A stretch of 44,704 bases of DNA from an uncultured Clostridia bacterium (GTDB lineage Bacteria > Bacillota > Clostridia > RUG12999): the NCBI GenBank assembly GCA_934792465.1, contig CAKVOK010000025.1:1-44704 (forward strand), read 5' to 3'. The notes beneath the pieces were generated by a model that had not been told where the DNA came from, searched no databases, and was given only the letters and a program-made list of their open reading frames with translations. This document shows, in pieces, positions 32,947 to 41,373 of the stretch. Position 1 is the first letter of the stretch. Every line of letters starts with the position of its first letter. Both the position numbers and the translations under genes were made by a program.

Positions 32947-34650
32947 TTATTCTCCTTTCCGAAAAGCTTTGTAAGCTGAATAAACGAGCTTTGCCGTTTC
33001 CGCACGTGTTGCATGGTTCTGTGGTCTTACAGTGCCGTCCTCATATCCCGACATTACACCCTCGCCCACAATCGCATTTATGGCTTCCGCCGCATAATCG
33101 CTGATTTTATCTGCGTCCGCAAACGAAGCCTTCGGCGTTTCAAAGGTTTTTCCGTTTGCTTGAGCAGCCTTGAATATTATAACCGCCATATCCTCACGTG
33201 TTATATATTCCTCCGCTCCGAACATAGTGTCGCTGATTCCGTTGATTATTCCTTTCTGCTTCAGAGCGGAAACATATCCGCTGTACCACATTCCCTGCGG
33301 AACATCTGTAAATCCCGTATTCTCCGCACTTTCCGCAATCCCGAAACAGCCGCAGAGCATTTTCGCAAACTCACTGCGTGTAACGTAATTATTCGGTGCA
33401 AATTCCGTATCGGAATATCCGTTGATGATTTTGAGTTTTGCAAGCTCCGTTATACTTTCCTTTGCCCATTCAACCTCTTCAATATCTTCAAATCCGCCTG
33501 TTTTCGGCTCGGCTTTTTTCGTTTCGTCGTATTCCGGCGGAGTTACGTATGACGGCGGTACGCTGTAGCTGCTGCCGCCCTTGCTGCCGGACGATGAGGA
33601 CGAACCCCCTCCGCCGCTGCCGCCGTTTGCCTTGCTCGGCGTAGCATTAATCATTTTCTGTATCTCTTCTATAGAACTTATGCCGCCGTTCTTTGCCGAC
33701 GCAAGTATATCCTTGCAGCATTTTTCCTTATCGGCGCTTGCGCTGCTCCATGCCGAAAGATTAAACATATCGGCATATTCCGTTATAATTCTTTCCGCCG
33801 CACCGCTGCCGCCGGCATAATTCAAAAGCGTTATTACCGCCGCTTCTCTGTTCGCATTATTGAAATACGCTACACGTGACAGCCTTCCTCTGTTTTTTAT
33901 GATTTGTGCAGCATATTCTTTTTCTTCCGTGCCGAAATCCTTATATGCCTTATCAAGCTCCAGCATATCGGCATATTTCGTCAGCAGCTCCGCAATATCC
34001 GATTTGCTCTGAGCGTTGTTTATCAATTCCGTCACAAGCGAAGCCGAATATGCGCTTCTTGTTTCCGCAAAGCTTTTCGGCTTCGCACAGAAGCTCATTA
34101 TCTCTGCGGCAGATTCAAGTTTTCCCGATTCGATAAGCTTCTTTTCGGGTTCAAAATCTATTATAAAAAAATCCGAATTTTCTTTAATCAGCCTTGTTAT
34201 TTCGTCAATCGCCGACTGATTTTTTTCAGCCTGACCCATTTGCGCCGCAAAATTTTCGTTTATACTTTCAATATCATCTTCTGTATAGTAGTAAAACTCT
34301 TTTTCCGCAGCTTCGCCGTTTTCGGACGTCACCTTTACCGTGAACTTACCACTCGTCTGTGCGGCTTCCGCCATATTGTATGTAAATGCGAAGCTTCCGT
34401 CCTCTGCCGTATTCGTCTGTTTTATCTGATTGAATACCTCGTCACCGTTGCCGCCGTCAAAATCCGCCGCAGTTTTCCCCGGCGCATATGTAATAAGCAC
34501 ATTTTTTCGGATTCCCTCGGCTTCGTTTTTGCCGGTAACCGTAAGTATTCCGTTGTCCGTTCCGACATTTGATATTTCGAGTGCCGCAGCATTTGTGCAA
34601 ACAAGTGCCGCAATTAACATTCCGATTGTAAATTTACGCAATTTATTCAT
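32947..34650 (-). CDS. SLH-domain surface protein with C-terminal anchor
   Basis: This 567-residue exported protein has a signal peptide (1-24) and an Ig-like N-terminal domain (about 25-120). A long helical region (about 120-340) is followed by a Gly/Ser-rich and Pro-rich linker (about 342-380). Three SLH repeats end the protein (about 385-563: VEWAKESITELAKLKIINGY, TGFTDVPQGMWYSGYVSALKQKGIING, ASFADADKISDYAAEAINAIVGEGVMSGY, each with a following TR motif). The helical part could form coiled coils. No enzyme domain is visible. It lies nine bases after the second permease gene. With the neighbouring SLH protein it is the only gene in the operon with an obvious wall anchor. Confidence 0.88.
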   Translation of the reverse strand: MNKLRKFTIGMLIAALVCTNAAALEISNVGTDNGILTVTGKNEAEGIRKNVLITYAPGKTAADFDGGNGDEVFNQIKQTNTAEDGSFAFTYNMAEAAQTSGKFTVKVTSENGEAAEKEFYYYTEDDIESINENFAAQMGQAEKNQSAIDEITRLIKENSDFFIIDFEPEKKLIESGKLESAAEIMSFCAKPKSFAETRSAYSASLVTELINNAQSKSDIAELLTKYADMLELDKAYKDFGTEEKEYAAQIIKNRGRLSRVAYFNNANREAAVITLLNYAGGSGAAERIITEYADMFNLSAWSSASADKEKCCKDILASAKNGGISSIEEIQKMINATPSKANGGSGGGGSSSSSGSKGGSSYSVPPSYVTPPEYDETKKAEPKTGGFEDIEEVEWAKESITELAKLKIINGYSDTEFAPNNYVTRSEFAKMLCGCFGIAESAENTGFTDVPQGMWYSGYVSALKQKGIINGISDTMFGAEEYITREDMAVIIFKAAQANGKTFETPKASFADADKISDYAAEAINAIVGEGVMSGYEDGTVRPQNHATRAETAKLVYSAYKAFRKGE

Positions 34651-34659
34651 CCTTTCTTA

Positions 34660-35565
34660 TTATCCTTTAACCGAACCTACCGTCAGACCCTGAATAAAAT
34701 ATTTCTGGAAAAACGGATATACTATGAGAATCGGCCCCATTGCAAGCACGCACATTGCCATTCTTGCGCCCTCCGCAGGTACTGCGCTCGCTCCGAGTGC
34801 CGCCGTGGCACGTTCGCTCAGCACACCGCTTTGCAGCAGCTGTATATTAAGGAATATTTTTTGCAGATAATATTGCAAATTACAGAGATTATCCTTTGTT
34901 GTAAGCATCATAGGCAAATACCAGTCGTTCCAGTATGCCAGCGTGCTGAAAAGCCCGATTGTCGCTATGCCCGCCTTTGAAAGCGGCAGCACAATCCGGA
35001 CGAACGTCCGCAGTTCGCCTGCACCGTCTATCTTCGCCGATTCGATTATTTCAAACGGTATGGATGTTGCGAAAAACGTTCGCAGCACAAGCATATTCCA
35101 TGCCGACATTATACTCGGGAGTATGAGCGCCCATATCGTATCGTTTATATGTATAACCTGCGTACACACCATATACCACGGAATAAGTCCGCCACTGAAA
35201 AGCATCGTAAAGAATGCAAAAAACGTAAAGAATTTTTTACCCGTGAAATCCTTTCTCGAAAGCGGATATGCATACAGCGAGGTCACGGCAAGCGTAAGCA
35301 GTGTACCCACAACCGTTGCGAATATCGTTACTGCGTATGCGTGAATTATGCCTCCCTTGCTGCCGAGAATCACTTTATACGAAACAAGGCTCAGTGCTTT
35401 CGGAATAAGTCCGTAGCCGTATTTTATAAGTGCTTTTTCGTCCGTGAAAGATACGCTTATCGTAAGCAGAACCGGGTATATACACGCAATTGCAAATAAT
35501 ATAAAAAACAAATGTATGAAAACCGACGCAGTATATGAAATTTGGTTTTGTCTTTTTCTTTTCAA
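34660..35565 (-). CDS. carbohydrate ABC transporter permease, LplC/YtcP type
   Basis: This membrane subunit of a sugar importer has six predicted transmembrane segments. It carries the EAA loop (ESAKIDGAGELRTFVRIVLPLSKAGIATIGL) that docks on the ATPase. Family members pair with an LplB-type permease and an LplA-type binding protein for oligosaccharide uptake. No start is certain. In-frame TTG codons occur at 35565, 35571 and 35619. I prefer 35565 (301 residues) because AAGGAAAGG lies just upstream and the 35619 option overlaps the previous gene without a ribosome site. The start could be wrong by a few codons. No ATPase gene lies nearby, as is usual for this class, which shares an MsmX-like ATPase. 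Confidence 0.92.
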   Translation of the reverse strand: MKRKRQNQISYTASVFIHLFFILFAIACIYPVLLTISVSFTDEKALIKYGYGLIPKALSLVSYKVILGSKGGIIHAYAVTIFATVVGTLLTLAVTSLYAYPLSRKDFTGKKFFTFFAFFTMLFSGGLIPWYMVCTQVIHINDTIWALILPSIMSAWNMLVLRTFFATSIPFEIIESAKIDGAGELRTFVRIVLPLSKAGIATIGLFSTLAYWNDWYLPMMLTTKDNLCNLQYYLQKIFLNIQLLQSGVLSERATAALGASAVPAEGARMAMCVLAMGPILIVYPFFQKYFIQGLTVGSVKG

Positions 35566-35593
35566 GTTCAACCTTTCCTTTCTTTCCCCAATT

Positions 35594-36526
35594 TCAATAT
35601 AATGCATTTTCGGGGTCAATCTTATTTACAATTTTGTTTGTCACGACAACAAGCACAAATCCCACAAGTCCCTGGTACAGACCTGCCGCCGAGGATATGC
35701 CTACATCTCCTCTTGCTCTGTATACATATGTGCTTATAACGTTCGTTACGGGATAAAGCGCACCGGAATTCATCGGCACCTGATAGAACAGACCGAAATC
35801 CGAGCTGAATATGCTGCCTATCGCCAAAATTGTCATTATCGTCATAACCGGTTTCAAACACGGCAATGTAATATATACCATCTGTTTGAATTTGCCTGCG
35901 CCGTCTATAACCGCTGCTTCGTAATATTCCGTGCTTATTCCGGCTATCGCCGCAAGGTATACTATACTTCCGTAGCCCGTTGTTTTCCAGCGGTTTATCA
36001 GCACTATGATATACGGCCAGTATTTGGTTTCGGAATACCACGAAATATGCTTTATTCCGAACTTTTCAAGCATTACGTTTACTATACCGTAATCGGAACT
36101 TAAAAAGGCGTACAGCAGATATGCCACTATTACCCACGATAAGAAATGCGGCATAAGCATTACCGTCTGATATACCTTGCTGATTTTTTTCGATGTTATT
36201 TCCGTCAGCATTACCGCCACCGCAACGTTCACAACAAGTCCGAGTACTATAAAAACAAGATTGTATAAAACCGTGTTTCTCGTTATGACCCATGCATCCG
36301 GTGTTCTGAAAAACACTTCAAAATTTTTAAGTCCTATCCATCTGCTGAACAAAATACCTTTTGTATAACTGAAATCCTTGAATGCAAGAATCGTTCCGAA
36401 CATCGGAAGATAGTTGAATATTATAAGGAACAAAAATCCGGGCAGAAGCATTGCATAAAGCGGCAGTTGCCGCTTTATACGTCCGCTCATGCTTAAAGGA
36501 GATGTTCTCTTCTGAGCATTAGTCAT
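35594..36526 (-). CDS. carbohydrate ABC transporter permease, LplB type
   Basis: This 310-residue membrane protein starts with a basic N-terminus (RIKRQLPLYAMLLPGFLFLIIFNYLPMFG), typical of LplB. It has six predicted membrane segments and the EAA motif EAAVIDGAGKFKQMVYITLP that contacts the ATPase. It ends VNKIDPENALY, a usual C-terminus for this family. Its ATG overlaps the stop of the binding-protein gene by eight bases. It forms the heterodimeric channel with the next gene product. Confidence 0.94.
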   Translation of the reverse strand: MTNAQKRTSPLSMSGRIKRQLPLYAMLLPGFLFLIIFNYLPMFGTILAFKDFSYTKGILFSRWIGLKNFEVFFRTPDAWVITRNTVLYNLVFIVLGLVVNVAVAVMLTEITSKKISKVYQTVMLMPHFLSWVIVAYLLYAFLSSDYGIVNVMLEKFGIKHISWYSETKYWPYIIVLINRWKTTGYGSIVYLAAIAGISTEYYEAAVIDGAGKFKQMVYITLPCLKPVMTIMTILAIGSIFSSDFGLFYQVPMNSGALYPVTNVISTYVYRARGDVGISSAAGLYQGLVGFVLVVVTNKIVNKIDPENALY

Positions 36527-37997
36527 TTTTCTTCACCTTTTGTTTCCATTCGTTATACTGCTTCTGAACCTCCGCAATAACCTTTTCGCTGCCTGCCTGT
36601 TTGAGCTTTTCTAGCATATGAGGGATAGCCACCTCCGGGTCGTTTGCGCCCATGCATATCGACGGGTTGTATTCGCTTACAACGTTCGAGCAGGCTGTCA
36701 TCTCTATTTTTACACTTTCGAGATTCGGCGAGAAACCGAGGTATTTTGAAGGAGTCGCTTCCTTGTTGTAAGCGTCCAGCTTTTTAAACTTGTCTTCGTC
36801 CTCTCCCTCTATCGTATAATTCAGGAATGTGTTTCCGAATACCCACTGCCAGCCTATCGTATTATATCCGCTGTTCGGAATCGGAGCAATCTTATTATCC
36901 GAAATCTTTGTGTAGTCTGTTCCCTCGATACCGAAGTTGATAAGGTTATTAAGATATTTATCCGTATTAACAAGCTCGATGAATTTCATTGCTCTTACGG
37001 GATTTTCGCAGCGGTTTGAAATTACCATCATAGATCCCTGCGTATCCGTTGTGTTTATCATCGGTTTTGTAAGAGGTATTTCGCCGTATACATATCCGCT
37101 GCCCTTTGTTTCCTCCGCAGCATTCATTTCCTCAAACGTATTTACCATGGACTGTGTTAAATACGCAAATGCTCTGCCCTGTTTTTTAAGTTCGTATGCG
37201 TTGTTAAGAGTTGCCATGTCTTTGGGTATGTAGCCTTTTTTATACATCTCGTGGGCGAGCTTCGCACTGTTCATATATTCTTCCGACTCATATTTATTTA
37301 AGACCTTGCCTTCTTCCTTTTCGGACATAACAGCAACGTCCGTTCCGGCATAGAAAAACTCTTCCAGTTCGAGAGGCGTAGAAACTGCGTCCATAACAAA
37401 TCCGTACATTTCCGGTTCTTTTGCTTTAAGCTCATCGAATATCGGGAACATATCTTCAATGGATTTTATACCCGACATATCGAACCCGTATTTATCCGCA
37501 ATATCCTTGCGGTAGCATATGCTTATGTGATGCGCCTTGTCCTTGTTTGCCTGCACGGCATAAAGCTTTCCGTCTATTCTTGCGCCGTTCATGAAATCCT
37601 CGCCCAGCAGTTCTTTTGTTTTCGGAGCGTATTTATCCATCAAATCGTCAAGCTGTATGTATGCTTCCTTATATACATCGGAGGTATATGTCGAACTGTT
37701 TACATATCTTATATCATACTTTTCGCCGGACGACATGATATTCTGCATTTTTTCGGCATACGGGCCCCAATCCATCGAATTGAGCTTGACCGTTGCATTT
37801 ATCTTATCTTTCAGATACTTGTTCACGGCTTTTTCTATGCGTGCGGAATCCTTTTGACTCGCTCCCACATAATACCATATTATTTCATACGGCTTGCTCT
37901 CATCGTCCTCCATGTTTCCCGTTTGATTCTTCGGACCGCAGCCGGATGCTGAAAACGCAATCAATGCCGCCAGTGCCAGTGTTAATAATTTTTTCAC
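36519..37997 (-). CDS. extracellular solute-binding lipoprotein, LplA-like
   Basis: This 492-residue family 1-type sugar-binding lipoprotein captures oligosaccharides for the two downstream permeases. The signal peptide MKKLLTLALAALIAFSASGC ends in a lipobox (ASGC, Cys20), so it is tethered to the membrane surface. The start is GTG after AAAGG. The body has the usual family pattern (YEIIWYYVG, YAVQANKDKAHHISICYRKDI, SNRCENPVRAMKFIELVNTD). It is the first gene of the 20-kb operon, driven by TTTACT-17-TAAAAT. The paired direct repeat at 38061-38093 abuts that promoter. Confidence 0.93.
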   Translation of the reverse strand: MKKLLTLALAALIAFSASGCGPKNQTGNMEDDESKPYEIIWYYVGASQKDSARIEKAVNKYLKDKINATVKLNSMDWGPYAEKMQNIMSSGEKYDIRYVNSSTYTSDVYKEAYIQLDDLMDKYAPKTKELLGEDFMNGARIDGKLYAVQANKDKAHHISICYRKDIADKYGFDMSGIKSIEDMFPIFDELKAKEPEMYGFVMDAVSTPLELEEFFYAGTDVAVMSEKEEGKVLNKYESEEYMNSAKLAHEMYKKGYIPKDMATLNNAYELKKQGRAFAYLTQSMVNTFEEMNAAEETKGSGYVYGEIPLTKPMINTTDTQGSMMVISNRCENPVRAMKFIELVNTDKYLNNLINFGIEGTDYTKISDNKIAPIPNSGYNTIGWQWVFGNTFLNYTIEGEDEDKFKKLDAYNKEATPSKYLGFSPNLESVKIEMTACSNVVSEYNPSICMGANDPEVAIPHMLEKLKQAGSEKVIAEVQKQYNEWKQKVKKND

Positions 37998-38031
37998 AGT
38001 AAAACCGCCTTTCTTTTTTTAGCTTATATTT

Positions 38032-38060
38032 ATTTTATCATTTTCGCACCGCAAAGTAAA
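38032..38060 (-). promoter_or_regulatory. promoter of the polysaccharide operon
   Basis: TTTACT (38055-38060), a 17-bp spacer and TAAAAT (38032-38037) on the minus strand, 35 bp before the GTG of the binding-protein gene. The weak -35 box directly abuts the direct repeat, as at promoters that need an AraC-type activator. Confidence 0.65.
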
Positions 38061-38093
38061 TGGTATATCTTACGAAAACATGGACTATCTTAC
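38061..38093. promoter_or_regulatory. direct repeat with 20-bp period, candidate AraC/YesN binding site
   Basis: TGGTATATCTTAC (38061-38073) and TGGACTATCTTAC (38081-38093) are identical at 11 of 13 positions and lie 20 bp apart, about two helical turns. AraC-family regulators usually bind two tandem half sites with such spacing. The repeat sits in the 173-bp divergent gap, beside the -35 box of the operon promoter and 18 bp before the -35 box of the sensor-gene promoter. The divergent genes include a YesN-type regulator. Confidence 0.6.
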
Positions 38094-38110
38094 AATTTCC
38101 GAAAACACTC

Positions 38111-38139
38111 TTGCAAAAACCGTTTTTTTATGATATACT
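38111..38139 (+). promoter_or_regulatory. promoter of the sensor module
   Basis: TTGCAA (38111-38116), a 17-bp spacer and TATACT (38134-38139), 32 bp before the ATG of the tethered solute-binding protein gene. Confidence 0.72.
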
Positions 38140-38170
38140 AAGTAATACAAAACAAAGGGAGGTCGGAAGT

Positions 38171-39484
38171 ATGCCGAAAAAAATAATTATATGTATAATA
38201 CTTTTTCTTATAGTCGGATTTCTTTTTTCTTCCGATGAATACGAGATAATCAACCGCAGCGTATCGCCCGATTCCTCCCCCGTGACCATACGGCTCATGA
38301 ACAACTGGAATATGGTTGATAACAGAGGGATTGCATTTCAGGAAATAATCAACTCATTTGCAAATACTCACCCGAATATCCGAATAAACCGCGACAGCGT
38401 ATCTTCAAAAAACTACGTAACCCGTTTGAAAATAGATTTTTCTTCCGGACATGAACCGGATATATTCGTTATGTGGCCCGGCGTCACAACCGAACGGTTT
38501 ATCAAAAACGGACAGATTGCCTCGCTCAATGAAGCATTAAAAGCCGATAATGACTGGTATGAAAGAATTAACAAAACTACATTAAATTACCTTTCTTGTA
38601 ACGGCGGCGTATACGCCGTTCCGTTTGAAATCGTATATGCCTGCCTTTTTGTAAATACGGATATTATGGGAAAATACGGTCTTGAAATTCCGCAAGATTA
38701 CAATGAACTCAAATCTGCCGTACAGACGCTGAAAAGCCACGGCGTAATCCCGATAGCCTTTAACACAACGAACGAGGGGCTTCTGATGTATCAGCTTATA
38801 TCCGCTCTGAACGGCGGACCGTTCTACATTGAAAATATCCGAAACGATGACGGTACAATAAACGAAAATTACATAAAAAGTGCGGAAACCATGAAAGAGC
38901 TTTACAACCTCGGCGCATTTCCGCCGAACGCATTTTCGCTTTCGGACTACGAACGCAACGAACTGTTTCTGCAAAAAAAGGCGGCTATGATTGTTCAATA
39001 TTCAAGCTTCGCCGGCAATATATACAACAGCTCGAAGCAGGACAAAAGCACAGGACTCTACACCCCGGCGGACGACAGTGTCGCCGTTGCTCCGTTCCCC
39101 TATGACAATTCCCGTTATCTGCTATACGGAGTGGGCGGAGATACGTTTTTCGTAAGCTCGAAAACAAAATCGGACAAGCAGAAATATTCTTCCGCACTCG
39201 AAGTGCTGGAATATTTCACTTCCGTGGAGGCCGCAAATATATATGCCGAAACATCACCCACGATAAGCGCCGTAAAATCGGCAAATGCAACGTCAGTCCG
39301 CTATAATCCGCTCATGACAAATATCCACCATATGCTGAGTACGCCGCTTGCGTTTCTGGATTTTCCATACACTTTCGTGGACGAAAGCATATGGACGTCC
39401 GTATCTGATAAATTTCCGAATATTTTGCTCGGCACAACGGACATAAGCTCCGTTTGGCTGAATGCGTTTTCGGCAGATGACTAA
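38171..39484 (+). CDS. membrane-tethered extracellular solute-binding protein (probable sensor input)
   Basis: This 437-residue family 1-type sugar-binding protein starts at the ATG at 38171 after GGGAGG, inside a longer open frame. The N-terminus is a single hydrophobic helix (IIICIILFLIVGFLFSS) with a lysine-rich front and no lipobox cysteine at its end. It is therefore probably anchored by an uncleaved helix or a non-lipoprotein signal. The mature part has typical binding-protein features (FQEIINSFANTHPNIRI, DIFVMWPG, GVYAVPFEIVYACLFVNTDI). It is the first gene of a three-gene set with the histidine kinase and response regulator and is far from any permease on its own strand. Its likely role is to present a bound sugar to the kinase. 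A role as a second importer subunit is the alternative. Confidence 0.88.
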   Translation: MPKKIIICIILFLIVGFLFSSDEYEIINRSVSPDSSPVTIRLMNNWNMVDNRGIAFQEIINSFANTHPNIRINRDSVSSKNYVTRLKIDFSSGHEPDIFVMWPGVTTERFIKNGQIASLNEALKADNDWYERINKTTLNYLSCNGGVYAVPFEIVYACLFVNTDIMGKYGLEIPQDYNELKSAVQTLKSHGVIPIAFNTTNEGLLMYQLISALNGGPFYIENIRNDDGTINENYIKSAETMKELYNLGAFPPNAFSLSDYERNELFLQKKAAMIVQYSSFAGNIYNSSKQDKSTGLYTPADDSVAVAPFPYDNSRYLLYGVGGDTFFVSSKTKSDKQKYSSALEVLEYFTSVEAANIYAETSPTISAVKSANATSVRYNPLMTNIHHMLSTPLAFLDFPYTFVDESIWTSVSDKFPNILLGTTDISSVWLNAFSADD

Positions 39485-39582
39485 ATAAGATATACAGTAA
39501 TAATCTCCTTATTCCTTGCCCTGCACGGAGATTTTACAACATACTGTTTGTGCCAATGCGGGGCGGCGGAACGGAGATTAAA
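39485..39582 (+). other. gap between tethered binding-protein gene and kinase gene
   Basis: This 98-bp stretch holds a weak 7-bp stem (AATCTCC at about 39503, GGAGATT at about 39527) with an 18-nt loop and no U-tract, followed by the kinase ribosome site. No separate promoter is clear, so I read it as an intercistronic spacer. Confidence 0.3.
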
Positions 39583-41373
39583 ATGAAACAACGATTCACA
39601 GCATTTTATACTAATCTTTCGCTTAAAAAGAAGCTCATACTTATGCTTTCCGTAGTTTGCCTGATATTCATGGTTTTCGGTACATACATAAGCTATCTTT
39701 TTTCAAACAACACCTTGAAAAACAAATCCATAGCATATACTGCGGACACCATGAACACACTTTCCGGAAACATCGTAAGAAACCTCAATAATGTTACGGA
39801 TTTTTCGCAGATGATTTTGTATAACGATACCGTCTATGATATTGTAAAAAACGGCGGCGGCGAGCTTTCCAAGCTTGAATATTACGAAAATCAGCTTGCC
39901 GTCAACAACGAGCTTTTGAACCTGTCTGCCTATACAAAGGAAATCCAATCCGTTACGCTGATTTCGGGCAATAATATATACGGTCTGGATATAAACAGCG
40001 TTTTCAGCAGCAGCTACGACCCGGAATATGACGTTATGATAAACAGGGCAAGGCTCAACCACGGCGGCGAAACCTGGTATTTATCGAATAAAAAGGAGAT
40101 TTTTCAGGTTCGCACAATATACAACAGAAATACAAACCGTGAAATCGGCAATATGATAATCAAGCTTCAAGGCAGCCTTTTTTCGGAGTTGTTTTCAGGA
40201 TATACAAACGATTTGCACAATATTATTCTGTATTCGGACAGTAGCGGAATCATAGTTTCCGCACGCAACAACACGGCAAATATAGATTTTACTTCCTTTT
40301 TCGATTCCATGCCGACCGACAGCGGAACGGTCATGCACAGAAAAAGCAAAAATCTTATATGCTATTCTTCCATAAAACCGACCGACTGGTATGTAATAAT
40401 TCTTACGCCGACGGACAAGCTTTTCAAGGACACATATATCCTGCGTAATTTTTATTTTATTATATACCTGCTGATTCTCGCCGTAATCGTGTTTATCAGC
40501 AACAAAATGACAAAGGATATACTAAATCCCGTAAATATGCTCATAACGGCGGCAAAGAATTTCAAAAACAAAAATATTATTACAACCGTCCGGGTAAACC
40601 GCCGCGACGAATTCGGCTATCTTTCGGAATGTTTCAATCAGATGGCGCTGCACATTACGGAAATGATACATTTGAGATACACCGAACGGGTTTTGAAAAA
40701 CGAAGCGCAGATTAACGCTTTGCGTGCGCAGATAAATCCGCATTTCATATTCAATACGCTCGACACAATCAGCTGGATGGTGCGCATGAACAAAAATGAC
40801 GACGCAGTGGAAATGATTTCCGTACTCGGTTCGCTCATGGAAGTAAACGCCGGCAAAATCTCGAATTTCATACCGCTGAGCAGCGAGATAGAATATATAA
40901 AAAATTACCTGCTGATATTAAAGCAGAGGTTTCGGGATAAACTGACCGTGAAGTATTTCATACCGGAGGAAGCATATTCCGTGCCGATTCCGTCGCTGAT
41001 TCTTCAGCCGCTCATAGAAAATTCCATTTCCCACGGCATAGACAGGAGCGGACGAAACGGAGTTATATCCCTTTCCGTCAAGCTGCATCCCGACTCGGAT
41101 TTGATGATAATAGAAATCACGGACAACGGCGCAGGCATGGATTCGGACAGTGCAGAGCTGCTTAACAATATGCTCGATATGGATAACGAAACGTTTTTCA
41201 AAAACGTTCACAGCAAAAATATAGGTCTGGAAAATGTAAACCGCCGTATAAAGTTTTTCTGCGGAAACGAATACGGACTTCACATATCCTCGAGAGAGGG
41301 CTGCTACTGCAAAATCACGTGCCGGATTTCGCTTTCCGCCGGCACGTCGGCAAAGGAGAATAAAGATGTATAA
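39583..41373 (+). CDS. sensor histidine kinase, YesM type
   Basis: This is a 596-residue membrane kinase. The ATG at 39583 follows GGAG; a GTG 33 bases upstream is less likely. Topology: membrane segment 1 at about 19-39, an extracytoplasmic sensor region at about 40-285, membrane segment 2 at about 290-307 (FIIYLLILAVIVFIS), HAMP at about 308-360, then the His_kinase domain with NPHFIFNTLDTISWM, where the histidine is the phosphorylation site. The ATPase domain shows LQPLIENSISHG (N box), DNGAGMD and GLENVNRRI. It overlaps the response-regulator gene by eight bases. The pair resembles B. subtilis YesM/YesN, which respond to plant-wall glycans. The ligand here is unknown. Confidence 0.93.
   Translation: MKQRFTAFYTNLSLKKKLILMLSVVCLIFMVFGTYISYLFSNNTLKNKSIAYTADTMNTLSGNIVRNLNNVTDFSQMILYNDTVYDIVKNGGGELSKLEYYENQLAVNNELLNLSAYTKEIQSVTLISGNNIYGLDINSVFSSSYDPEYDVMINRARLNHGGETWYLSNKKEIFQVRTIYNRNTNREIGNMIIKLQGSLFSELFSGYTNDLHNIILYSDSSGIIVSARNNTANIDFTSFFDSMPTDSGTVMHRKSKNLICYSSIKPTDWYVIILTPTDKLFKDTYILRNFYFIIYLLILAVIVFISNKMTKDILNPVNMLITAAKNFKNKNIITTVRVNRRDEFGYLSECFNQMALHITEMIHLRYTERVLKNEAQINALRAQINPHFIFNTLDTISWMVRMNKNDDAVEMISVLGSLMEVNAGKISNFIPLSSEIEYIKNYLLILKQRFRDKLTVKYFIPEEAYSVPIPSLILQPLIENSISHGIDRSGRNGVISLSVKLHPDSDLMIIEITDNGAGMDSDSAELLNNMLDMDNETFFKNVHSKNIGLENVNRRIKFFCGNEYGLHISSREGCYCKITCRISLSAGTSAKENKDV

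Noticed and set aside
39503..39535. Hairpin before the kinase gene as a terminator
   Set aside because: A 7-bp stem with an 18-nt loop and no U-tract is too weak, and the genes appear to be one transcript.
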